A DNA stretch of 64,000 nucleotides from Shewanella intestini. GTDB lineage: Bacteria; Pseudomonadota; Gammaproteobacteria; Enterobacterales; Shewanellaceae. The position numbers were made by a program, and so were the translations under genes. Every line of letters begins with the position of its first letter. Position 1 is the stretch's first letter. Below, one piece after another: positions 1-9,537 of the stretch. The DNA is taken from assembly GCF_018221465.1 (NCBI RefSeq), contig NZ_JAAIKR010000004.1, positions 203,389 to 267,388 on the forward strand. Direction: 5' to 3'. Under the pieces are notes generated by a model. The model saw only the letters and a list, made by a program, of their open reading frames with translations, was not told where the DNA came from and ran no database searches.

Positions 1-2
1 CC

Positions 3-884
3 ACCGCGTCGGGTAAAACAGCGTTGGCCATTGAGATGGCCACCAAGCATAACTGTGAAATTATTTCTGTTGATTCAGCATTAATATATAAAGGCATGGA
101 TATAGGCTCTGCCAAACCTTCTAAACAAGAGCTTGCGCTTGCACCGCATGCTCTAATTAATATCCTAGACCCAAGCGAAAGTTATTCTGCCGCTGACTTC
201 AGAGCTGATGCGTTAAAAGAAATTGAGCGCATTGTCGCTAAAGGGAAAACCCCATTGTTGGTGGGAGGGACTATGATGTATTTCAAGGCGTTACTTGAAG
301 GTCTTTCACCACTACCCAGTGCCGATGAAACAATTAGAAATAACATACTCTCGCAAGCTGAAGAGTTAGGGTGGGACGTTTTACACCAACAGCTATGTGA
401 GATAGATCCTGTTGCGGGTGAAAGAATTCATCCAAATGATCCACAAAGGCTTTCAAGAGCGCTGGAAGTCTATAGAATTACAGGTAAAACACTGACCGAG
501 CTGTCTAAAACCAAATCGCCAGCGTTACCGTATGATGTCGTGCAGTTTGCAATTGCACCTACAGACCGAAAAGTATTACATGAGTTAATCGCAAAACGAT
601 TTGACATCATGCTAGAGCAGGGCTTTGTGGCCGAGGTTGAGCAATTAAAAGCCCGCGGCGACTTACATATTGATATGCCCTCTATCAGATGTGTAGGGTA
701 TAGACAATGTTGGCAGTACCTAGACGGAGACTTCGACTATAAGACTATGGTCGATAAAGGCACTGCTGCTACTAGGCAATTGGCTAAACGTCAATTAACA
801 TGGTTAAGAAGCTGGCCAGAATTGCACTGGTTAGAAAGTGGCGCTAAAAGCAATTTAATTACACTTATGCAACAAACGCACTAG
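3..884 (+). CDS. miaA: tRNA dimethylallyltransferase MiaA (5' end outside the window)
   Basis: MiaA transfers a dimethylallyl group to A37 of tRNAs that read UNN codons, the first step of ms2i6A formation. The reading frame is open from the first bases and encodes TASGKTALA, the P-loop that normally follows GP at about residue 10, so only about ten residues and the start codon are missing. Further family motifs are [17 protein letters not shown] and [15 protein letters not shown]. The in-frame TTG at 24 lies inside the P-loop and is not the start. hfq follows after 78 bp, the usual miaA-hfq order. Identification is secure. Confidence 0.96.
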   Translation, partial: TASGKTALAIEMATKHNCEIISVDSALIYKGMDIGSAKPSKQELALAPHALINILDPSESYSAADFRADALKEIERIVAKGKTPLLVGGTMMYFKALLEGLSPLPSADETIRNNILSQAEELGWDVLHQQLCEIDPVAGERIHPNDPQRLSRALEVYRITGKTLTELSKTKSPALPYDVVQFAIAPTDRKVLHELIAKRFDIMLEQGFVAEVEQLKARGDLHIDMPSIRCVGYRQCWQYLDGDFDYKTMVDKGTAATRQLAKRQLTWLRSWPELHWLESGAKSNLITLMQQTH

Positions 885-962
885 CATATTAGTGTGCGCT
901 GTATAATACTAAAACTAAACAATAAAACATAAATTGATAATTTTATAAGAAGGATATTACAA

Positions 963-1217
963 ATGGCTAAGGGGCAATCTTTACAAGACCCATTTTTGAA
1001 CGCTTTGCGTCGTGAACGAGTACCGGTTTCAATCTATTTAGTGAACGGTATTAAGTTACAAGGGCAAGTTGAGTCATTTGACCAGTTTGTCATTTTGTTG
1101 AAAAACACCGTAAGCCAAATGGTTTACAAACATGCTATTTCAACCGTTGTTCCCGCTCGTCCATTCAATGTATCTAGCCACCAATCAACTGGTGAAGATG
1201 CAGGTAGTGCAGAATAA
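963..1217 (+). CDS. hfq: RNA chaperone Hfq
   Basis: Hexameric Sm-like protein that pairs small RNAs with mRNAs. The 84-aa product has the Sm1 segment (residues about 8-50, [20 protein letters not shown]) and the Sm2 motif [10 protein letters not shown] near residues 55-64. The C-terminal tail after the Sm core is only about 18 residues, shorter than in E. coli Hfq (102 aa). An AGAAGGA ribosome binding site lies 8-14 bases before the ATG. It sits between miaA and hflX as in E. coli. Confidence 0.97.
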   Translation: MAKGQSLQDPFLNALRRERVPVSIYLVNGIKLQGQVESFDQFVILLKNTVSQMVYKHAISTVVPARPFNVSSHQSTGEDAGSAE

Positions 1218-1237
1218 TATTAAAAGGATAATGCTTT

Positions 1238-2545
1238 TTGTTTGATCGTTATGAAGCGGGTGAGACAGCCGTTCTTGTTCATATCGACTTCTCAGACGAA
1301 GAACGTCGTGAAGACTTAATTGAATTACAGTTGTTAGTTGAATCTGCTGGTGCGCGCTCAGTGGGTGTTGTTACTGGTAGTCGACGTTCTCCTGACCGAA
1401 AGTTTTTTATTGGTTCAGGTAAAACTGAAGAGTTGGCGGCAATGGTCGCTGCAACAGAAGCAAATGTGGTGATTTTTAATCATGCATTGAGCCCTGCTCA
1501 AGAGCGTAATCTTGAAGCGGTTTGCCAGTGTAGGGTGTTAGATAGAACCACACTCATCCTCGATATTTTTGCTCAACGAGCTCGGACACATGAAGGTAAG
1601 TTACAAGTGGAGCTAGCGCAATTGCGCCACATGTCAACACGCCTAATTCGTGGCTGGACTCACCTTGAGCGCCAAAAAGGTGGTATCGGAATGCGTGGCC
1701 CTGGGGAAACCCAGCTTGAAACAGATAGACGATTATTGCGTGGCCGCATTAAAAACATTAACCGACGCCTTGAAAAAGTTGATAAACAGCGTGAACAAAG
1801 TCGCCGTTCTCGCAAACGCAGTGAATTAGCAACGGTTTCACTCGTTGGGTATACCAACGCAGGGAAATCGACTTTGTTTAATGCACTGACCACGTCTGAA
1901 GTTTATGCTGCTGATCAGCTTTTTGCGACGCTAGATCCAACACTACGTAAGTTATCATTGCCAGATGGCGAGGTCATTCTTGCTGATACCGTTGGGTTTA
2001 TCCGTCATTTACCTCATGATTTAGTTGCTGCGTTTAAAGCAACCTTGCAAGAAACTCAACAAGCTGAAATCCTGTTGCACATTGTTGACTGTGCTGATGA
2101 CAATATGGCGGATAATTTTGATCAAGTGCAAGCTGTACTCGATGAAATTGGCGCTGGGGAGATAACCCAACTTGTTGTATGTAACAAAATTGATTTGTTA
2201 GAGGATTTTTCTCCTAGAGTCGATTATAACGAACAAGGCCAACCTGAACGAGTTTGGGTATCTGCTCATCAACGTTCTGGCTTTGAACTGTTATTGCAAG
2301 CTATTACCGATTTAATTGGTAAAGAGATCCATGAGTTAAGTTTGAAAATCCCTGCAACTGCGGGGCATTATCTTGGCCTGTTTTACCGTCTAGATGCAAT
2401 ACAGCAGAAAGAGTACGACGATCTGGGGAACTGTATAATAACTGTGAGAGTAGAGGATGGCGATTGGCGTCGTCTAATCAAGCAGAGCGAAGGCGAATTA
2501 GAGACTTTTGTCATTGAGTCAGTCAATACAGAAGTCACCTGTTAA
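1238..2545 (+). CDS. hflX: GTPase HflX, ribosome-splitting factor
   Basis: HflX is a GTPase that binds 50S subunits and rescues stalled or heat-damaged ribosomes. The 435-aa product has the N-terminal HflX domain (HALSPAQERNLE, GKLQVELAQLRH, GGIGMRGPGETQLETDRR) and a GTPase domain with G1 GYTNAGKST at residues 204-212, G3 DTVG and G4 NKID. Translation starts at TTG: AAAGGA is correctly spaced upstream and the N terminus MFDRYEAGE matches the family. It lies 20 bp after hfq and is probably cotranscribed. Confidence 0.96.
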   Translation: MFDRYEAGETAVLVHIDFSDEERREDLIELQLLVESAGARSVGVVTGSRRSPDRKFFIGSGKTEELAAMVAATEANVVIFNHALSPAQERNLEAVCQCRVLDRTTLILDIFAQRARTHEGKLQVELAQLRHMSTRLIRGWTHLERQKGGIGMRGPGETQLETDRRLLRGRIKNINRRLEKVDKQREQSRRSRKRSELATVSLVGYTNAGKSTLFNALTTSEVYAADQLFATLDPTLRKLSLPDGEVILADTVGFIRHLPHDLVAAFKATLQETQQAEILLHIVDCADDNMADNFDQVQAVLDEIGAGEITQLVVCNKIDLLEDFSPRVDYNEQGQPERVWVSAHQRSGFELLLQAITDLIGKEIHELSLKIPATAGHYLGLFYRLDAIQQKEYDDLGNCIITVRVEDGDWRRLIKQSEGELETFVIESVNTEVTC

Positions 2546-2576
2546 ACTCATTTTTTCATCCGATTTGGAGTGCTAG

Positions 2577-3737
2577 ATGGCTTGGAATGAGCCCGGTAAC
2601 AAGGGAGATAAAGACCCTTGGGGAAATAAAAGTGGTAACGATAAGGGACCACCGGATCTTGACGAAGTATTTCGTAATTTTTCAAAACGCTTTGGTGGTA
2701 AAGGAGGCAAATCGTCTTCTGGTCAACCATTTAACATGATGACCCTTGGTGTCATTGCAGTCATTGCAATTGTCGTATGGGCGTTGTCTGGTTTATATAC
2801 CATTAAAGAAGCAGAAAAAGGTGTTCACCTTCGTTTTGGTCAATATATTGATCAAGTCGGCCCTGGTCTGCATTGGAAAGCAACATTCATTGATGAAGTA
2901 TACCCCGTCGATGTTGAAACGTATCGTTCGCTCCCAGCATCAGGCAGCATGCTGACTTCTGATGAGAACGTCGTTAAAGTTGAACTAGTTGTGCAATATA
3001 GTGTTGCTGACGCTTACGAATACCTGTTCAGTGCCGTTGATGCTAATGCCAGTTTGCGTGAAGCAACAGACAGTGCGCTGCGTTATGTTATTGGCCATAA
3101 CAACATGGACGATATCTTAACAACAGGTCGTGACGGTATTCGCCGCGACACATGGAGTGAACTAGAACGTATTCTTGCCCCTTATAAATTAGGTCTTGAA
3201 ATCCGTGATGTTAACTTCTTGCCAGCTCGTCCGCCTGAAGAAGTTAAGGATGCATTTGATGATGCTATCTCTGCTCAAGAAGATGAGCAAAGATTTATTC
3301 GTGAAGCTGAAGCATATGCGCGTGAGATTGCACCTAAAGCACGTGGTGAAGTAGAGCGTATGTCGCAACAAGCAGCAGCATACGAACAACGCGTGATTTT
3401 AGAAGCGCAAGGTAAAGTGGCTCGTTTTGAGAAATTGCTACCAGAATACACAGCGGCGCCTGAAGTTACACGTAAGCGTTTGTATCTTGAGTCTATGCAA
3501 GGTGTGATGGCTGATACCAACAAAGTCCTTATTGATACTAAGAACAACGGTAATTTGATGTATTTGCCACTTGATAAATTAATGGATAAATCTAAAGGTG
3601 GTGAAGTTAAGCAACCATCTGAAGTACAACACATTAATTCAAGTTCAAACTCTAACAGCACTACGCAATCGTATCCAACACAACCACAAAGTGGTCGTGT
3701 GTCGCGTGAAGAACGTGCTCGTCAAGGGAGAGGATAA
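2577..3737 (+). CDS. hflK: HflK, subunit of the HflKC complex that regulates FtsH
   Basis: SPFH/prohibitin-family membrane protein that with HflC forms the periplasmic cage around the FtsH protease. The N-terminal 50 residues are Gly/Lys-rich, one membrane segment spans about residues 55-76, and the SPFH domain follows from IKEAEKGVHLRFG. A long charged helical region and a Ser/Thr/Gln-rich tail end the protein. Length 386 aa is normal for the family. A GGAGT ribosome binding site precedes the ATG; hflC follows after 2 bp. Confidence 0.96.
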   Translation: MAWNEPGNKGDKDPWGNKSGNDKGPPDLDEVFRNFSKRFGGKGGKSSSGQPFNMMTLGVIAVIAIVVWALSGLYTIKEAEKGVHLRFGQYIDQVGPGLHWKATFIDEVYPVDVETYRSLPASGSMLTSDENVVKVELVVQYSVADAYEYLFSAVDANASLREATDSALRYVIGHNNMDDILTTGRDGIRRDTWSELERILAPYKLGLEIRDVNFLPARPPEEVKDAFDDAISAQEDEQRFIREAEAYAREIAPKARGEVERMSQQAAAYEQRVILEAQGKVARFEKLLPEYTAAPEVTRKRLYLESMQGVMADTNKVLIDTKNNGNLMYLPLDKLMDKSKGGEVKQPSEVQHINSSSNSNSTTQSYPTQPQSGRVSREERARQGRG

Positions 3738-3739
3738 TC

Positions 3740-4633
3740 ATGGGTAGAATTGGATTAATTGTTTTAGTTGTTATCTTAGGCGTTGGTTATTCATCGTTGA
3801 TGGTTGTACATGAAGGTGAACGTGCCATTGTTTCACGCTTTGGTAAAGTTGCTAAAGATGTGGTTGATGGTCAAGAAATTACGCGTGTTTTCGCGCCAGG
3901 TTTACACTTTAAGTTGCCTGTCATTGATAAACCTCGTTACCTTGATGCACGTATTCAAACCCTTGATGGTGCAGCTGACCGCTTTGTTACCTCAGAGAAG
4001 AAAGATTTGATGGTCGATTCATACGTTAAATGGCGTATTAAAGACTTTGAGAAATATTATTTATCTACAAATGGTGGTGTTAAGGCTAATGCTGAAATGC
4101 TATTACAAGCGAAAATCAATAACGACCTTCGAACTGAATTTGGACGCAGAACAATTAAAGAAATTGTTTCTGGTAAACGTGATGAATTACAGATAGATGC
4201 ACTCTCTAATGCCTCTGAAAGTGCTGAAAACTTAGGTATTGAAGTTGTTGATGTGCGAGTAAAGCAAATTAACTTACCGGCAAACGTGAGTACTAGTATT
4301 TATCAACGTATGCGTGCAGAACGTCAAGCTGTTGCTCGTGAACATCGTGCTCAAGGTAAAGAGCAGGCCGAGATTATTCGTGCAAAAATTGATGCAAACG
4401 TAACGGTTCAAATTGCTGAAGCTAAACGCAAAGCGCTGACGGTTCGTGGTGAAGGTGATGCAAAATCAGCTAAGATTTATGCAGATGCATTTTCTAAAGA
4501 TGCTGAGTTTTATGGTTTTCTTCGTAGTCTAGAAGCGTACAAAGAAAGCTTTAAAGGCAGCGGTGACATCATGGTACTTGAGCCAGACAGTGACTTCTTT
4601 AAGTATATGAAGTCAATGGATGGAACCAAATAA
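3740..4633 (+). CDS. hflC: HflC, subunit of the HflKC complex that regulates FtsH
   Basis: Partner of HflK. The 297-aa product has an N-terminal membrane anchor (residues about 2-20) followed by an SPFH domain (VVHEGERAIVSRFGKV) and a coiled-coil segment rich in Ala, Glu and Lys. The start codon is two bases after the hflK stop, which suggests translational coupling. A strong terminator follows directly, so the hfq-hflX-hflK-hflC unit ends here. Confidence 0.96.
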   Translation: MGRIGLIVLVVILGVGYSSLMVVHEGERAIVSRFGKVAKDVVDGQEITRVFAPGLHFKLPVIDKPRYLDARIQTLDGAADRFVTSEKKDLMVDSYVKWRIKDFEKYYLSTNGGVKANAEMLLQAKINNDLRTEFGRRTIKEIVSGKRDELQIDALSNASESAENLGIEVVDVRVKQINLPANVSTSIYQRMRAERQAVAREHRAQGKEQAEIIRAKIDANVTVQIAEAKRKALTVRGEGDAKSAKIYADAFSKDAEFYGFLRSLEAYKESFKGSGDIMVLEPDSDFFKYMKSMDGTK

Positions 4634-4645
4634 GGTTATCGACAT

Positions 4646-4676
4646 AAAAAGCCCGGTTGTTACCGGGCTTTTTTTT
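4646..4676 (+). terminator. Intrinsic terminator after hflC
   Basis: Stem AAGCCCGGT / ACCGGGCTT with a short loop, followed by a run of eight T. It ends the hflC transcription unit. Confidence 0.9.
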
Positions 4677-5045
4677 GGATTTTTTTTGCCGTATTTAGCC
4701 GTTTACCAAAAGAGATTGTTTGAAATAAATTCAGTTTTACTTATAAATACACCTCAATCTACATTAGAGATGAGTGTATTAGTATAAAAGCCATATATAT
4801 CTACTATTTATGTTAATCGTTTTGTTGTGTTTATTGCTTGTGCGTCCATGGTTGTGGTTGAATTGTAAGCTAAATGATAAAAAACAGGCGATATCCGTAA
4901 CTTAGTTGTGTGTTTTTACTATGATCTGCTTCTAATTTTTCGTTATAATGAGCCCCGCCTCAAACTATGATTTTAACAAGTAGAGGTTCTAATTGTTAAA
5001 AACATCGAAATATAAAAATTCCAACACTCTTTGGGAGATAAGTGG
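4677..5045 (+). promoter_or_regulatory. Gene-free leader upstream of petA with a candidate -10 box
   Basis: About 370 bp without a plausible gene. A perfect TATAAT occurs at 4944-4949, but no good -35 box lies at the usual distance, so the petA promoter is tentative. An imperfect hairpin spans about 4746-4780 (AATACAC/GTGTATT outer stem). Nothing else is recognised. Confidence 0.4.
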
Positions 5046-5636
5046 ATGAGCAATGCGCCAGTCGATACCGGACGTCGCAGATTCTTGACAGCCGCTACCG
5101 CCGTTGTAGGTGGAGCAGGTGCTGCAGCAGTTGCAGTACCTTTTATTAAGTCATGGAATCCGAGCGCCAAAGCAAAAGCTGCAGGAGCACCGGTAGAAGT
5201 AAATATTAATAAAGTGGAACCCGGTCAATTAATTCGCGTTGAATGGCGCGGAAAACCGGTTTGGGTTGTACGTCGTACTGAAACCGTTCTTAACGAACTA
5301 GAAAAATTAGACGGTCAATTACGCGACCCCGCGTCACAAGAAGAACAACAGCCTGATTATGCTAAAAATCCAGCTCGTTCAATTAAACCTGAGTTCTTTA
5401 TTGCCGTTGGCATTTGTACTCATTTAGGTTGCTCTCCAACTTATTTACCTGATTCATTTGGTGAGCAGGTTGAAGGGGTTACTGCTGGTTTCTTTTGTCC
5501 ATGTCATGGCTCTAAGTTTGATATGGCAGGAAGAGTATTCCAAGGTGTACCTGCACCACTAAATTTAGTCATCCCACCGCATCAATACCTTGATGATAAT
5601 ACCGTGCTTATCGGTGTCGATAAGGGAGAAGCGTAA
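5046..5636 (+). CDS. petA: Ubiquinol-cytochrome c reductase, Rieske iron-sulfur subunit
   Basis: Carries the 2Fe-2S cluster of cytochrome bc1 and passes electrons from ubiquinol to cytochrome c1. The 196-aa product starts at the ATG at 5046, which has GGGAG 8 bases upstream; an in-frame TTG at 5031 lies before that site. The N terminus has a Tat-like motif (TGRRRFLTAAT) and a membrane segment. Cluster ligands are in CTHLGC (residues 124-129) and CPCHGS (151-156). The stop overlaps the petB start (TAATG). Confidence 0.96.
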   Translation: MSNAPVDTGRRRFLTAATAVVGGAGAAAVAVPFIKSWNPSAKAKAAGAPVEVNINKVEPGQLIRVEWRGKPVWVVRRTETVLNELEKLDGQLRDPASQEEQQPDYAKNPARSIKPEFFIAVGICTHLGCSPTYLPDSFGEQVEGVTAGFFCPCHGSKFDMAGRVFQGVPAPLNLVIPPHQYLDDNTVLIGVDKGEA

Positions 5637-6850
5637 TGGTTAAGAATATTGTCGATTGGATTGATGCTCGTATCCCAATGACGGCGACTTATAATCGTCA
5701 TGTTGGTCAGTATGCGACGCCTAAAAACTTTAACTTTTGGTACTTTTTCGGTTCACTTGCACTACTTGTTTTAGTGAATCAACTGTTAACCGGTATTTGG
5801 TTAACGATGAACTATGTACCAACAGCAGAGGGCGCGTTTGCATCTGTTGAATATATAATGCGTGATGTTGAATATGGCTGGTTGCTGCGTTACATGCACT
5901 CGACCGGAGCCTCGGCATTTTTCGTGGTGATATACCTGCATATGTTTCGTGGGCTTATTTACGGTTCGTATCAAAAACCAAGAGAGTTGCTTTGGTTATT
6001 CGGGATGCTTATCTTCCTAGTCTTAATGGCTGAAGCTTTCATGGGGTATTTATTACCATGGGGCCAAATGTCGTATTGGGGCGCGCAAGTTATTATCTCA
6101 CTGTTTGGTGCAATTCCGATTATTGGGGATGATTTAACACTGTGGATCCGTGGTGATTATGTTGTATCAGGCGCGACCTTAAACCGCTTCTTTGCTTTGC
6201 ATGTTATTGCTTTACCTTTAGTGCTAGTCGTGTTGGTTTTCCTTCACTTAATTGCATTACATGAAGTGGGGTCTAACAACCCAGACGGTGTTGAAATTAA
6301 ACAAAATAAAGATGAAAACGGTTGGCCTGTTGATGGTATTCCATTCCATCCTTATTACACCGTTAAAGATATTATGGGCGTAGCCGGTTTCTTGATTGTC
6401 TTCTGTTATGTATTGTTCTTTATGCCAGAAGGTGGTGGTTACTTCTTAGAAAAACCAAACTTTGAAGCTGCTAACCCAATGAAAACACCAGAACATATTG
6501 CGCCTGTTTGGTATTTCACACCGTTCTATGCAATTTTACGTGCGATTCCTGACAAGCTCTTAGGCGTTGTCGGAATGGGCTTAGCTATTGGTGTATTGTT
6601 TGTATTGCCTTGGTTAGACCGTTGTCGCGTTAAGTCAATCAGATATCGTGGTTTAATCCATAAGATTAACATTGCGCAGTTTACTGTTTCATTCCTTGTA
6701 TTAGGTTATTTAGGTGCGGTTCCTGCAACACCTGAATTAACAGTTGCTGCACGTATTTTCACTTTCACTTATTTTGCTTTCTTCGTTGCGCTGTGGGTTT
6801 ACAGTAAAAATGAGAAAACCAAACCAGTGCCAACAAGGGTGACTCACTAA
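5636..6850 (+). CDS. petB: Cytochrome b of the bc1 complex
   Basis: Integral membrane subunit that holds hemes bL and bH and both quinone sites. The 404-aa product is a full-length cytochrome b with about eight membrane segments, paired heme-ligand histidines in helices B and D (HSTGAS, HMFRG, HVIALP, HLIALHE) and a PEWYF-like motif (here APVWYFTPFYAILRA). It overlaps petA and petC by one base on each side, so the three subunits are translated as a coupled operon. Confidence 0.96.
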   Translation: MVKNIVDWIDARIPMTATYNRHVGQYATPKNFNFWYFFGSLALLVLVNQLLTGIWLTMNYVPTAEGAFASVEYIMRDVEYGWLLRYMHSTGASAFFVVIYLHMFRGLIYGSYQKPRELLWLFGMLIFLVLMAEAFMGYLLPWGQMSYWGAQVIISLFGAIPIIGDDLTLWIRGDYVVSGATLNRFFALHVIALPLVLVVLVFLHLIALHEVGSNNPDGVEIKQNKDENGWPVDGIPFHPYYTVKDIMGVAGFLIVFCYVLFFMPEGGGYFLEKPNFEAANPMKTPEHIAPVWYFTPFYAILRAIPDKLLGVVGMGLAIGVLFVLPWLDRCRVKSIRYRGLIHKINIAQFTVSFLVLGYLGAVPATPELTVAARIFTFTYFAFFVALWVYSKNEKTKPVPTRVTH

Positions 6851-7548
6851 TGAAAAAGTTATTAATTGCATTAGTTACATTGTTACCGTCCCTTGCTATT
6901 GCAGCAGGTGGAGGCAATGTAAATTTAGAAAGTGCCAATATCGATTTAAAAGATAATGCTTCTTTAGAGCGTGGATTAGGTCTATTTCAACAATATTGTG
7001 CAGGTTGTCATAGCACGCAGTATCAACGCTATGGTCGTGTGGCTGAAGACCTTGGTATTTCGGTTGAAGACATGCGCAGCAAGTACATGCCTGCTGATAC
7101 CAAAATTGGTGCGTTAATGGAAAGTGCAATACCTGATGCTAATGCGGCTAAATGGTTCGGTGCGATGCCACCTGACTTAACATTAGTGGCTCGTGTGCGC
7201 GGTGAAGACTGGGTCTATTCATACCTTAAAGGCTTTTATGCTGATTCTTCGCGTCCATTTGGCGTCAATAATACTGTATTTCCGCTAGTCGGTATGCCTC
7301 ATGTACTGCAAGATTTACAAGGACTTGCAGTGCAACAAGACGATGGTTCATTAGTCGCAACCGGTGGACTGATGAATGAACAAGAGTATGACCAAGCAGT
7401 AAGAGATATTACGGGGTTCCTCGTCTACTCAGCTGATCCTGTGAAGCTTGAGCGTGAAGCCTTAGGTTTTTGGGTGCTTGGATTCTTGTTTATTTTCTTC
7501 GTAATTGCATATTTCTTGAAGAAAGAATACTGGAAAGATGTACACTAG
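6850..7548 (+). CDS. petC: Cytochrome c1 of the bc1 complex
   Basis: Periplasmic heme-c subunit that delivers electrons to soluble cytochrome c. It has a signal peptide (MKKLLIALVTLLPSLAIAA), the heme-binding motif CAGCH at residues 50-54, a MPPDL motif with the distal Met region, and a C-terminal membrane anchor (FWVLGFLFIFFVIAYFLKK). Length 232 aa. A terminator follows 40 bp downstream. Confidence 0.96.
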   Translation: MKKLLIALVTLLPSLAIAAGGGNVNLESANIDLKDNASLERGLGLFQQYCAGCHSTQYQRYGRVAEDLGISVEDMRSKYMPADTKIGALMESAIPDANAAKWFGAMPPDLTLVARVRGEDWVYSYLKGFYADSSRPFGVNNTVFPLVGMPHVLQDLQGLAVQQDDGSLVATGGLMNEQEYDQAVRDITGFLVYSADPVKLEREALGFWVLGFLFIFFVIAYFLKKEYWKDVH

Positions 7549-7588
7549 CCTTACTTAACAGGTAGAATACACTATCCGCATACTATAA

Positions 7589-7622
7589 ACGGGGGGCTTT
7601 GCCCCTCGTTTGTTTTGTTTTT
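7589..7622 (+). terminator. Intrinsic terminator after petC
   Basis: Stem ACGGGGGGC / GCCCCTCGT with one G-T pair and a TTT loop, followed by a T-rich tract (TTGTTTTGTTTTTT). It separates petABC from sspAB. Confidence 0.8.
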
Positions 7623-7645
7623 TACTTAGATTCTGGAGGGTATCA

Positions 7646-8275
7646 ATGGCTGTTGCTGCCAACAAACGCTCTATCATGACACTTTTTTCTGGTGCCGATG
7701 ATTTATATAGCCACCAAGTACGTATCGTCTTGGCTGAAAAGGGGGTAACTGTTGATGTTTTACAAGTTGACCCAAGTGAGATGCCTGAAGATTTACTAGA
7801 AGTAAATCCATACAACTCAGTACCAACTTTAGTTGATCGTGAGTTAGTACTTTATGAGTCTCGTATCATTATGGAATATTTGGATGAGCGTTTCCCGCAT
7901 CCTCCATTAATGCCAGTATATCCAGTTTCTCGTGGTCAAAGCCGCTTGATGATGCATCGCATTGATACCGATTGGTATGTACTTGTTGATCGTATTCGTA
8001 GTGGTGATCGTGTTGAAGAAGCGCGTAAAGAGTTAACAGAAAGCTTAGTTGCTTTAGCGCCTGTTTTTGCTGAAATGCCTTACTTTATGAGTGAAGAATT
8101 TGGCCTAGCAGACTGTTATTTAGGCCCGCTATTATGGCGTTTGCCTGAGCTTGGTATCAATTTAGATATTCGTACTTCTAAAGATATCAATGCATATATG
8201 ACCCGTATTTTCGAACGTGAGTCATTTAAAGCATCATTAACAGAGGTTGAGCGCGAAATGCGCATGGGCATGTAA
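7646..8275 (+). CDS. sspA: Stringent starvation protein A (RNA polymerase-associated GST-fold protein)
   Basis: SspA binds RNA polymerase and affects stationary-phase and acid-stress transcription. The 209-aa product has an N-terminal thioredoxin-like GST domain (KRSIMTLFSGADDLYSHQVRIVLAEKGV) and a C-terminal helical GST domain. The ATG at 7646 is chosen because GGAGGG lies 5-11 bases upstream; the frame is open further upstream but runs into the petC terminator. sspB overlaps the stop. Confidence 0.95.
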   Translation: MAVAANKRSIMTLFSGADDLYSHQVRIVLAEKGVTVDVLQVDPSEMPEDLLEVNPYNSVPTLVDRELVLYESRIIMEYLDERFPHPPLMPVYPVSRGQSRLMMHRIDTDWYVLVDRIRSGDRVEEARKELTESLVALAPVFAEMPYFMSEEFGLADCYLGPLLWRLPELGINLDIRTSKDINAYMTRIFERESFKASLTEVEREMRMGM

Positions 8276-8757
8276 TGAAGCCAATAACACCCAATCGTCC
8301 ATATTTGTTGCGTGCGTATTATGAGTGGTTGATGGATAACCACTTGACGCCACATGTTGTCGTGGATGCATTTGTGCCAGGAACTGAAGTGCCTCAGCAG
8401 TTTGTTAAAGACGGACAAATTGTATTGAATATCGCTTCAGGTGCTGTCGGCAATTTGCAAATGACCAACGACGCGGTTGAATTCAACGCGCGTTTTGGTG
8501 GTGTGCCTCAACAAGTTTATTTGCCGTTGGCGTCTATTGTGGCAATTTATGCTCGTGAAAACGGTGCTGGTACAGTATTTGATGCCGACGATGCTTATGA
8601 TGTTGAAGCAGAAGGTGAGCATCTTTCTTCTGTATCAACTGCGCCGATTAAGTCACCGATGAAAGACGTGTCTAAATCAGAGTTATCTGAAACTGCAGGC
8701 ACACAATCAACGGATGAAAAACCAAAGCGCAAAAGTCATTTAACGCTCGTTAAATAA
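8275..8757 (+). CDS. sspB: ClpXP adaptor SspB
   Basis: SspB delivers ssrA-tagged proteins to ClpXP. The 160-aa product has the conserved tag-binding core (TPNRPYLLRAYYEWLMDNHLTPH... ; ARFGGVPQQVYLPLASIVAIYARENG), a disordered Ser/Asp/Lys linker, and the C-terminal ClpX-docking peptide (HLTLVK). The start overlaps the sspA stop (TAATG). Confidence 0.95.
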   Translation: MKPITPNRPYLLRAYYEWLMDNHLTPHVVVDAFVPGTEVPQQFVKDGQIVLNIASGAVGNLQMTNDAVEFNARFGGVPQQVYLPLASIVAIYARENGAGTVFDADDAYDVEAEGEHLSSVSTAPIKSPMKDVSKSELSETAGTQSTDEKPKRKSHLTLVK

Positions 8758-8774
8758 ATGCTTAAGCAATTTTG

Positions 8775-8801
8775 AAAACCAGTCTTTTGGCTGGTTTTTT
8801 T
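8775..8801 (+). terminator. Intrinsic terminator after sspB
   Basis: Stem AAAACCAG / CTGGTTTT with loop TCTTTTGG, followed by a T run. Confidence 0.85.
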
Positions 8802-8830
8802 ATGACTAAAATTAATATTTTGGAAAGAAC

Positions 8831-9412
8831 ATGTTGCTGGTGATTGATAATTATGACTCGTTTACCTTTAATTTAGTGCAGTATTTTCAAACATTAAATC
8901 AACACGTATTGGTTAAGCGTAATGACGAAATTTCAATTGCTGAAATTGAAGCGCTTGCGCCTAGTCATATCGTGATTTCCCCAGGGCCATGTACACCTAA
9001 TGAGGCAGGTATCTCTCTTACCGTGATTAACCATTTTGCTGGAAAGCTGCCAATCTTAGGTGTGTGTTTAGGTCACCAAGCTATTGGACAAGTGTTCGGA
9101 GCGAATGTGGTACGAGCAAAGCGAGTCATGCACGGTAAAACCAGCTTAATTAACCATACGGGTAAAGGCTTATTTAGCGAATTGAATAACCCTTTAAGAG
9201 TGACAAGATACCACTCGTTATTGTTAGAATCGTTGCCTACTGACTTTGTATTAGATGCATGGTTTGATGACGAAACACATGGCCAAGAAATCATGGCGAT
9301 GCATCATAAAACATTACCTATTTTCAGCGTTCAATTTCATCCTGAATCTATTTTAACCGAGCAAGGTCATGAGTTACTTAAACACTTCATACAAATGACA
9401 CCTGCCATTTAA
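8831..9412 (+). CDS. pabA: Aminodeoxychorismate synthase, glutamine amidotransferase component
   Basis: Supplies ammonia from glutamine for 4-amino-4-deoxychorismate in folate synthesis. The 193-aa class I amidotransferase has the nucleophile motif GVCLGHQ, the oxyanion segment [11 protein letters not shown] and the His-Glu motif FHPES. It could be TrpG, but no trp gene is adjacent and the position near argD matches pabA in related genomes. A GGAAAG site precedes the ATG. Confidence 0.88.
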   Translation: MLLVIDNYDSFTFNLVQYFQTLNQHVLVKRNDEISIAEIEALAPSHIVISPGPCTPNEAGISLTVINHFAGKLPILGVCLGHQAIGQVFGANVVRAKRVMHGKTSLINHTGKGLFSELNNPLRVTRYHSLLLESLPTDFVLDAWFDDETHGQEIMAMHHKTLPIFSVQFHPESILTEQGHELLKHFIQMTPAI

Positions 9413-9537
9413 GTACGACTTATCAATAACAGTGTTTACTCTGTTACAACTTAGACTCGATTTGGGACAGAAACCTAAACAAACTTATGCTATAAAGTTG
9501 GTTTAAAATAATAATAGGCTTACTAAAGGGACATTTC

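Noticed and set aside
1660-1893. 77-aa reading frame on the minus strand inside hflX
   Set aside because: Shadow of a conserved gene with no start signal; the same applies to other antisense frames inside known genes.
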